Assembly (NCBI GenBank): GCA_002352375.1
Contig: DEIH01000216.1
Coordinates: forward strand, 1 to 11,089
Direction: 5' to 3'
Source: Spirochaeta sp. UBA2779
GTDB taxonomy: Bacteria; Spirochaetota; Spirochaetia; DSM-2461
Length of the DNA: 11,089 bases
In this document: positions 6,573-11,089 of the stretch, one piece after another
Layout: every line of letters starts with the position of its first letter
How positions within the stretch are numbered: position 1 is the first letter of the stretch
Translations under genes and position numbers: made by a program
The notes under the pieces: model-generated
The model's database searches: none
Told to the model about the DNA's origin: nothing
Seen by the model: only the letters and a program-made list of their open reading frames with translations

Positions 6573-7484
6573 TTACCACCGGATTTCAGACTCAAGTTCA
6601 TCACGGATTCTCAGGTAGTTTTCATAACGGTCCGGATATATAAGGCCTTCTTCAACCGCTTTAAGAATACGGCATCCCGGCTCATGTCTGTGACTGCAAG
6701 GCTGAAAAGAGCACTTCCCTGGAACATTTTCAAACTCGGGAAACCAATGAGGCAGATCGTCTGGGCTTATACCCCTGACAAGGATTTCTCTTACCCCGGG
6801 AGTATCGATAAGATGCCCCCCCCAGGGAGTATCGAGAAGACGGCCGAAATTCGTAACATGGCGTCCACGATCGTACTTAAGGGAAAGTCCTCCGGTAGTC
6901 AGATTCATTCCGGGAATCAATTTATTGAGCAGTGTTGACTTTCCCACTCCTGAAGGGCCGAAAAGTACAGCTGTTTTTTTCCCCAGATACTCCTTCAAAA
7001 CATCCATACCCTCACCACTCTCAGCAGAACACTTCAGAACTCTTATTCCAAGATTTTCCCAGACCTTAATTCTGGAGTCCACCCAGGAAGCAACCCCCTG
7101 ATCAATTTTATTTACCAGAATGGAGGCAGGAACATCGCCCTGGGCTGCAGCGATGAGAACCCGGTCAACAAATCTCGGTCTGAAAGGCGGTGTCTTTACC
7201 GATATTACCGCCAACAGTATATCGACATTCGCTGCAATCACCTGCCAGGATTCTTTCTTCCGGTTCCAGCGGGCAAAACGGTTTTTTCGATCCAGCCGGG
7301 AGGTAATCAACCCCGTACCGAAAGCAGAGACTTCATATTCCACACGGTCTCCCGGAGCCAGAGGATTGTATGAATCGGGGTCGCTCTTGAGTTTTTTACC
7401 CTTAATTCGGCATTCAACAATATTATCAGGCCCGGACCTGACATCGTAAATATTCTTGATTCCCTGATATATTGTACCCGTCAA
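6573..7484 (-). CDS. rsgA: Small ribosomal subunit biogenesis GTPase RsgA
   Basis: This 303-residue, full-length RsgA (YjeQ/YloQ) acts late in 30S subunit maturation, where GTP hydrolysis checks the decoding centre. The N-terminal OB-fold is about 1-65. The GTPase domain shows the family's circular permutation: G4 NKID (125-128) and G5-like CSAESG (152-157) come before G1 GPSGVGKS (176-183), G2 RHVT (208-211) and G3 DTPG (227-230). The C-terminal zinc site is C258, C263, H265 and C271 in CSFQPCSHRHEPGC. The start is TTG at 7484, overlapping the murI stop as TTGA. AGGTGA sits 6 nt upstream, and no ATG gives a complete OB fold. An eight-G tract (6816-6823) lies in the G2-G3 region. All motifs are intact. 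Confidence 0.96.
   Translation of the reverse strand: MTGTIYQGIKNIYDVRSGPDNIVECRIKGKKLKSDPDSYNPLAPGDRVEYEVSAFGTGLITSRLDRKNRFARWNRKKESWQVIAANVDILLAVISVKTPPFRPRFVDRVLIAAAQGDVPASILVNKIDQGVASWVDSRIKVWENLGIRVLKCSAESGEGMDVLKEYLGKKTAVLFGPSGVGKSTLLNKLIPGMNLTTGGLSLKYDRGRHVTNFGRLLDTPWGGHLIDTPGVREILVRGISPDDLPHWFPEFENVPGKCSFQPCSHRHEPGCRILKAVEEGLIYPDRYENYLRIRDELESEIRW
6798..6835 (-). repeat. 11-bp direct repeat flanking an eight-G tract inside rsgA
   Basis: GGGAGTATCGA occurs at 6798-6808 and again at 6825-6835, exactly 27 nt apart. A run of eight C (eight G in the coding strand, 6816-6823) lies between. The repeat encodes the two DTP motifs of LLDTPWGGHLIDTPG, so it is partly a by-product of similar peptides. 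The spacing is in frame. Confidence 0.7.
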
Positions 7485-8278
7485 GATATTTCACCTGCCC
7501 AGCTCAAACTATGCAATGCGGCAAAACGCCGATAGCGATCGTTACTGAGTCCTCTTTCCGTCACATAAAAAGCCCCGGCATTGATGTTCTTTTGCGACAT
7601 TGCACTCCCGTTATCAAGGAGTGTTAAGATACGCCTGCCCACGCCGTCCCGTGAGTCCACCAGGGGGATATTGCTGCCGATCATTTTTGTAATCGGTTCT
7701 ATCAGGTGAAGGAAATGAGTACAACCGAGAACTACCGAGCCGACACCGGAATCCTTTAAAGCATTCACAGCGCGTTCCATAACAGGGATTGCTCCATCAT
7801 CTCCCTCATCAAGCCATCGTTCTTCAACATATCTGACAATATCACCTGCGGCGACTCTGATAACTTCTCGGTCTGAGGCAAAAGACGAAACCAGACGGTC
7901 AAGATAAGCTGAGTCCACAGTTCCCGCAGTTGCAAGTATTCCAATAGGGCCATCCACCTTAAGACCTGCAGCAGGCTTGACTGCAGGGACAGTGCCCACA
8001 ACTGGACAGGGAGAAATAGCTCTGATTTCATCCAATGCTGTCACCGAGGCGGTATTACAGGCCACAATCAGTAATCGGGGAGCTCCTCTTTCAAGTATTT
8101 TTTCAACAGCACCGACAACTGCAGCGGTTACCTCGCCTGGGGAAAGATCGCCATAGGGAAAATTGGCAGAATCTGCAATATAACTGAAATGAAGATCCGG
8201 ACGGCGGCTTTTTACCCAGTCAAGATACGGTAATCCGCCAATTCCTGAGTCGATGAAAGCTATGGAAGCTTCAATCAT
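7481..8278 (-). CDS. murI: Glutamate racemase
   Basis: This enzyme interconverts L- and D-glutamate to supply D-Glu for peptidoglycan. It is cytosolic and cofactor-independent. From the ATG at 8278 it has 265 residues, the family norm. The catalytic motifs fall at standard places: DSGIGG (Asp10, Ser11), ACNTAS with Cys74 as one acid/base, and GCTHF with Cys186 and His188 as the other. The frame stays open upstream to 8398, but those 40 codons are proline- and arginine-rich, unlike the family, and lie inside the zinc-ribbon gene, so the 8278 start is preferred. It overlaps the zinc-ribbon stop by 8 nt. There is no Shine-Dalgarno sequence, and a hairpin abuts the start. The 3' end overlaps rsgA by 4 nt. 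Confidence 0.95.
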   Translation of the reverse strand: MIEASIAFIDSGIGGLPYLDWVKSRRPDLHFSYIADSANFPYGDLSPGEVTAAVVGAVEKILERGAPRLLIVACNTASVTALDEIRAISPCPVVGTVPAVKPAAGLKVDGPIGILATAGTVDSAYLDRLVSSFASDREVIRVAAGDIVRYVEERWLDEGDDGAIPVMERAVNALKDSGVGSVVLGCTHFLHLIEPITKMIGSNIPLVDSRDGVGRRILTLLDNGSAMSQKNINAGAFYVTERGLSNDRYRRFAALHSLSWAGEIS

Positions 8279-8576
8279 TGCCGAAGAGGTCGGCAAAAGC
8301 CTGACGGGCATCGCCCTTCGAGCTGTCATTCTTTTCTCCGGCACCGGCATCCGCTGCAGGAGAAAACCAATCACAGAAATTTGCCCGGTCTTTCTCAAGA
8401 ACCGGTTCGCTCACGGTTTCATGACAGTCGTTCGCCTCGCCGGGAGAATAATGACGGCAGTTTCGACAGGTTTTCAGCTCTTTTCCACACTCACTACAAA
8501 GAGTATTTCTGTAAATCGGGGCGGTGTATGGTGCCCCGCAATTGACACAAATCGGCATATAAACTTGATAGTACAT
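8271..8576 (-). CDS. Zinc-ribbon protein with eight cysteines, function unknown
   Basis: This 101-residue protein has two four-cysteine clusters. The first is C10, C13, C27 and C30 (CVNC...CSEC), a classic zinc ribbon. The second is C37, C40, C51 and C68, in CRNCRHYSPGEANDC then ANFCDWF. The second block (CRNCR.Y.PG..NDC...RANFCD.F) is a pattern I recall in small uncharacterised bacterial proteins. The tail is low-complexity and charged, ending ARQAFADLFGND. It probably binds two zinc ions. No enzymatic motif is seen, and its partner (protein or RNA) is unknown. ATG is at 8576, with only a weak GGGA about 10 nt upstream. M7 at 8558 is an alternative start without a ribosome site. It is the first gene of the murI-rsgA run and diverges from the pentapeptide gene. 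Confidence 0.88.
   Translation of the reverse strand: MYYQVYMPICVNCGAPYTAPIYRNTLCSECGKELKTCRNCRHYSPGEANDCHETVSEPVLEKDRANFCDWFSPAADAGAGEKNDSSKGDARQAFADLFGND
8278..8296 (-). promoter_or_regulatory. Perfect 7-bp hairpin abutting the murI start codon
   Basis: On the reverse strand TTGCCGA, a CCTCT loop and TCGGCAA form an uninterrupted 7-bp stem. Its last base is the A of the murI ATG. It occupies exactly the place where a Shine-Dalgarno sequence would stand, and none is present. Ribosomes finishing the zinc-ribbon gene, whose stop lies 8 nt inside murI, would melt it. That fits translational coupling. The arms also encode the zinc-ribbon C-terminus (ADLFGN), so the symmetry could be a coding coincidence. 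Confidence 0.4.
8542..8570 (+). promoter_or_regulatory. Weak candidate promoter for the pentapeptide/MBL pair
   Basis: A perfect TTGACA (8542-8547) is followed after 17 nt by TTGATA (8565-8570), a poor -10. Transcription would start near 8577, about 50 nt before the preferred GTG start of the pentapeptide gene. It lies within the 5' end of the opposing zinc-ribbon gene. Only the -35 is convincing. Confidence 0.25.
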
Positions 8577-8586
8577 TGAGAATATT

Positions 8587-8602
8587 CCCGTTGCAACCGG
8601 GG
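8587..8602. repeat. Imperfect palindrome in the divergent intergenic region
   Basis: CCCGTTGCAACCGGGG holds the perfect 8-bp palindrome GTTGCAAC flanked by C-rich and G-rich arms with one unpaired C. It sits between the divergent starts of the zinc-ribbon gene (8576) and the pentapeptide gene (8627). An operator or leader hairpin is possible. Chance is also plausible for a site this short. Confidence 0.3.
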
Positions 8603-8626
8603 CTTTTAAAGAATAACCTTAAGATT

Positions 8627-9226
8627 GTGTTTGAATATAAAACCTGTACTTATGAGAATTGTACAAAATCGGCCTGGGCAGAGTCCCCATTCTGCCGGGA
8701 ACACCACCCATCAGCCCTGGAATACGAACGGGAAATCCGCAGGGAACTTACCATTGGTAATAAAAAAAATGAAAACCGGGATTATTCCGATCTGGATTTT
8801 TCCGGGATAGTACTGGACAATTTTGACTTCCTCTACTGCCGGTTTACCCGGGTTCGATTCAGCGGAGGATCCTTGAAAAACACTCGATTTCTGATGTGCC
8901 TTCTGGATAATATTGATGCATCAGAATGTGTATTCACCGGAAGCAGGATGATGAGCGTTCTTGCAGCCGGGAGTAATTTTTCAGACTGTGCTTTCACCGG
9001 TTCTGATTTAATTAACGTCAATTTCAACGGAATACAGGCTTTCAATACTATTTTTGATGAATCTGACCTATTCTACAGCCGGTTTATAAATGCTCAGGCC
9101 GAAGGAGCCAGCTTTCAGGACTGCAACCTCAAACGAGTCGATTTTACAGGAGTTAATGTTAATGATGTTAACTTCAGCAATTCCAACCCTGAAGAATCCT
9201 ATATCTCCCGGGAGGACGAGAAATGA
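8627..9226 (+). CDS. Pentapeptide-repeat protein with N-terminal Cys/His cluster
   Basis: From a GTG at 8627 the protein is 199 residues. It opens with a compact possible zinc knuckle, C7-x4-C12-x10-C23-x2-H26 (CTYENC ... FCREHH), and a charged helix follows. Residues 52-186 then divide without a break into 27 pentapeptides (DYSDL, DFSGI, VLDNF ... NFSNS) with F or L at the second position of most. This pattern folds as a right-handed quadrilateral beta-helix of nearly seven coils. Some family members mimic DNA and bind gyrase, but most have no known function and none is implied here. The frame is open back to a TTG at 8576. GTG is preferred because it leaves room for a promoter and begins just before the Cys cluster. 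The start lacks a clear ribosome site. The stop overlaps the next gene (ATGA). Confidence 0.88.
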   Translation: MFEYKTCTYENCTKSAWAESPFCREHHPSALEYEREIRRELTIGNKKNENRDYSDLDFSGIVLDNFDFLYCRFTRVRFSGGSLKNTRFLMCLLDNIDASECVFTGSRMMSVLAAGSNFSDCAFTGSDLINVNFNGIQAFNTIFDESDLFYSRFINAQAEGASFQDCNLKRVDFTGVNVNDVNFSNSNPEESYISREDEK

Positions 9227-9792
9227 AACTACTCAGCCATTTCCCGGCCATAGGGGTAAGCAACACCTACATCATCGGTTCTACCGAAGGCGGAGACGCC
9301 ATTCTTGTGGATCCCGGTCGTTTTGACGTAACCCTGCTGAATCTCATTGAAGATAACAACTTCGACATCAAAACAGTTCTGGTTACCCACGATCATGAAA
9401 ATCACATCAAAGGATTAAAAACCCTAATGAAGATTTACAACCCTCTAGTCATTGCCGGAAACGAAGAGATATTCGAAATCCCTACTAAATCGGTGAAAGA
9501 TGGTGAAAGTCTTATCTGTTCGGGGTTTCAGGTTGAAGTGATTGAAGTTAAAGGTCATTCTTCGGACAGCAGGGTTTACCGTATCGCCTCTTATCTCTTT
9601 ACTGGAGATGTCCTTTCCGCAGGCCGAATCGGCAGTTCTTCCACAAGCTATACCAGGGAATTTCTGCTCCAATCAATTAAAACCAAGATTATGTGCCTGG
9701 ATGAAGATCTGCTGATACTCCCGGGTCACGGCCCTCCCACAAGTATTTCTGCTGAAAAAAAGTGGAATTCGGATTTAAGAAATACCCTCTGA
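9223..9792 (+). CDS. Metallo-beta-lactamase-fold protein with altered metal motif
   Basis: This 189-residue protein is close to the size of small glyoxalase-II-like MBL hydrolases. Fold markers occur in order: VDPG (29-32), THDHENH (55-61), GHSSDS (111-116), LFTGD with Asp129, and LPGHGPPT with His169. The usual THxHxDH motif has Asn60 in place of the Asp that binds the second metal. The remaining ligands, H56, H58, H61, H112, D129 and H169, are present. Many family members hydrolyse thioesters, but the substrate cannot be inferred here. The ATG overlaps the pentapeptide stop (ATGA) and has a strong GGGAGGA ribosome site, so the two are probably co-expressed. The last 18 nt overlap rluD tail to tail. 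No signal peptide is seen, so it should be cytosolic. Confidence 0.92.
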   Translation: MKLLSHFPAIGVSNTYIIGSTEGGDAILVDPGRFDVTLLNLIEDNNFDIKTVLVTHDHENHIKGLKTLMKIYNPLVIAGNEEIFEIPTKSVKDGESLICSGFQVEVIEVKGHSSDSRVYRIASYLFTGDVLSAGRIGSSSTSYTREFLLQSIKTKIMCLDEDLLILPGHGPPTSISAEKKWNSDLRNTL

Positions 9793-10713
9793 ATTAAAAT
9801 ATTCTATTCCCAGTTCTGAAAGAATGGTACTGAAACGAATGGGAAGAGCAGCAGAAAACCGTTTTTTTCCAATCTCCGGCAGTTGAATAGCCAGTTTCCA
9901 GGAGAGCAGCATCAGAGAGACTTCGGGGAATGCCGGATTTTTCCGGCTGTAAATCGGATCCCCCAGTACGGGACAGCCGATAGATTGAAGATGAACACGG
10001 ATCTGATGGGTTCTTCCGGTGAGTATCCTCAATTGTATGAGGCTGTACCCTTTGGATTCACCTAAAACCCGGTAGCGTGTAAGAGCATATTTTGCGTTTC
10101 TTGTTCTGATTGCAAATTTTTTTCTATCTCGGGGATCCCGGCCAATAGGTTCTTCGATTTCACCTTCGCTGAACGGGGGTGCGCCACGGATGATGGCCAG
10201 GTATGTTTTTTTAACACTGCGATTGCGAAACTGAGCTGAAAGGAACTCCAGTGCCTCTGTATTTTTTGCCGCTATGATTAAACCGGAAGTATCCTTGTCC
10301 AGTCGATGGACGATACCCGGTCGAACACGATCGCCTCCAAAAGCCTCTTCCAGTTCATTACAACGGTATAAAAGCCCCTGTACAAGGGTTCCATGTGTAT
10401 GTCCATATGCAGGGTGTACCACCACACCCTGTTTTTTATCGATAACGATACAATTGTTATCCTCGTATACGACATCCAGATTAAGGGGTTCAGGATTGAT
10501 TTCGGAAGATGGAGGATCGTCCCATTCGAGAAGAATGGTATCGCCGTCTTTCAAGTGCCTTGAGAATTTCAACTCATCCCCGGATAAATCTTTAACACTT
10601 ACAGAACGTTTTGAGATTTGACTTCTGGAAAATAAACCGAGTGACGCAACAAATCGGTCAACCCGGATTGTTTGTTCGTCGGAAAACTGAACATGGAACT
10701 GCTCACTGTTCAT
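9775..10713 (-). CDS. rluD: RluA/RluD-family 23S rRNA pseudouridine synthase
   Basis: This 312-residue protein isomerises uridines in structured RNA. An S4-like RNA-binding domain occupies about 15-65 (RVDRFVASL ... SRSQISKRS). The catalytic domain carries DKKQGVVVHPA (92-102), HRLDKDTSGL (136-145) with nucleophile Asp139, and GRTHQIRVHL (233-242), all standard RluA-family motifs. An S4 domain in this length range favours the RluD subgroup, which modifies 23S rRNA near helix 69, but RluA or RluC cannot be excluded by eye. The ATG at 10713 is inside the end of the upstream membrane-protein gene (11-nt overlap), with GGTGGAG about 10 nt upstream. The 3' end overlaps the MBL gene by 18 nt on the other strand, and no obvious terminator is present. 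Confidence 0.93.
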   Translation of the reverse strand: MNSEQFHVQFSDEQTIRVDRFVASLGLFSRSQISKRSVSVKDLSGDELKFSRHLKDGDTILLEWDDPPSSEINPEPLNLDVVYEDNNCIVIDKKQGVVVHPAYGHTHGTLVQGLLYRCNELEEAFGGDRVRPGIVHRLDKDTSGLIIAAKNTEALEFLSAQFRNRSVKKTYLAIIRGAPPFSEGEIEEPIGRDPRDRKKFAIRTRNAKYALTRYRVLGESKGYSLIQLRILTGRTHQIRVHLQSIGCPVLGDPIYSRKNPAFPEVSLMLLSWKLAIQLPEIGKKRFSAALPIRFSTILSELGIEYFNSEGIS

Positions 10714-11089
10714 CAGTTTGTTTCTCCACCTTCTTCCGTCTGCTGGTATTAATGATAAGGTCTACCGTTGCGATTACAAGAGAAACACAGACAGCAGACC
10801 CGATAATAATACCTATATCATTACTGCCCCGTTGTGAACCCATGGAGTATGAAGGGTTAAAATCATTTGCCGCATACACGGAAAAATCGTAAATCAATGA
10901 AGATGCAAAAAATGTTATGGGATAACTTCCGATGGCAACAACTTCATACCGCCTTAAATCATGGGCCCAGAGGGGAAATTCTTCAGGGTTGTAGTCTTCT
11001 GGCAGCAGGGGTTCGGGCGGGGGAAGCTGCTGCGCAGGAAGAAGAGAAAGTACGCTGAAGGAAATCAGAATCAGTATAAGTAAACCTTT
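10703..11089 (-). CDS. Secreted or membrane protein of unknown function, 5' end cut by window edge
   Basis: The reverse strand is open from the right edge to a stop at 10703, giving 128 residues. The visible N-terminus, KGLLILILISFSVLSLLPAQQ, is a signal peptide with a likely cut after LPA, so the start codon should be only one or a few codons beyond the edge. A proline-rich linker follows (PPPEPLLPEDYNPEEFP). Next comes LWAHDLRRYEVVAIGS, leading into a hydrophobic stretch (about 50-72), and then a second, stronger membrane helix (about 91-113). A short basic, cytosolic-looking tail ends the protein. A shorter start (TTG at 10897) would discard the signal peptide and is unlikely. I recall no named family. 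It overlaps rluD by 11 nt, so the two are probably cotranscribed. Confidence 0.8.
   Translation of the reverse strand, partial: KGLLILILISFSVLSLLPAQQLPPPEPLLPEDYNPEEFPLWAHDLRRYEVVAIGSYPITFFASSLIYDFSVYAANDFNPSYSMGSQRGSNDIGIIIGSAVCVSLVIATVDLIINTSRRKKVEKQTDEQ

Noticed and set aside
8279..8398. 40-codon N-terminal extension of murI
   Set aside because: Glutamate racemases begin a few residues before DSG. The extension is low-complexity and overlaps the zinc-ribbon gene, so it was not used as the start.
8253..8579. Plus-strand open frame of 108 codons opposite the zinc-ribbon gene
   Set aside because: The minus strand here encodes a protein with eight ordered cysteines ending at the murI start. 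The plus frame shows no motif.
8576..8626. TTG-initiated extension of the pentapeptide protein
   Set aside because: It would begin back to back with the opposing ATG and leave no room for a leader. The extra 17 residues show no family feature. It cannot be fully excluded, because the GTG start also lacks a ribosome site.
9812..9852. Inverted repeat TTCCCA ... TGGGAA near the 3' end of rluD as a terminator
   Set aside because: The arms are only 6 bp with a loop of more than 25 nt and no T run, and it lies inside coding sequence.
1..11089. Mobile elements, CRISPR, tRNA/rRNA, toxin-antitoxin or defence genes
   Set aside because: No transposase, integrase, repeat-spacer array, RNA gene signature or known defence domain was seen on either strand. 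Composition and gene order look chromosomal throughout.

Overview
The window looks like chromosomal housekeeping DNA from a spirochaete (Spirochaetota, probably a free-living Spirochaeta-like or Treponema-like lineage). This rests on three things: a bacterial V-type (A/V) ATPase operon in the order E - DUF2764 - A - B - D - I, which I associate with spirochaetes; a short spirochaete-style lipobox (LSSC); and small conserved proteins with no common name. From memory, Borrelia and Treponema have a similar arrangement, with rsgA and murI close to the ATPase genes. No plasmid, phage, insertion sequence, CRISPR, tRNA or rRNA signal was seen.

Layout, right to left on the minus strand. A secreted or membrane protein of unknown function is cut by the right edge (10703-11089). 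It overlaps rluD, an RluA/RluD-family pseudouridine synthase (9775-10713). Between rluD and the next minus-strand operon lies a plus-strand pair (8627-9792): a pentapeptide-repeat protein with an N-terminal Cys/His cluster, coupled by an ATGA overlap to a metallo-beta-lactamase-fold protein. The pair ends by overlapping rluD tail to tail.

Divergent from that pair, the minus strand carries a tight housekeeping run: an eight-cysteine zinc-ribbon protein (8271-8576), murI glutamate racemase (7481-8278), rsgA ribosome-assembly GTPase (6573-7484), a lipoprotein (5903-6532) and a small conserved cytosolic protein (5487-5894).

After a 57-nt gap holding a good promoter candidate (perfect TATAAT), the V-ATPase operon begins. 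Its order is an unnamed 117-residue protein (5076-5429), atpE (4467-5066), a DUF2764-type protein (3893-4456), atpA (2124-3893), atpB (805-2127), atpD (196-798) and the first 66 codons of atpI (1-199). Genes inside the operon overlap by 1-4 nt or are 6-10 nt apart, so stoichiometric expression by translational coupling is likely.

The rotary ATPase would couple ATP hydrolysis or synthesis to H+ or Na+ movement. A and B form the catalytic head, D the central stalk, E the peripheral stalk, and I the membrane stator. The proteolipid K ring is not in the window. Recognisable C, F and G/H subunits are absent from the part of the operon seen here. The two unnamed operon proteins are therefore the most interesting content of an otherwise ordinary window. 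Essentially all the DNA is coding, and no gene-free stretch reaches 300 bases.
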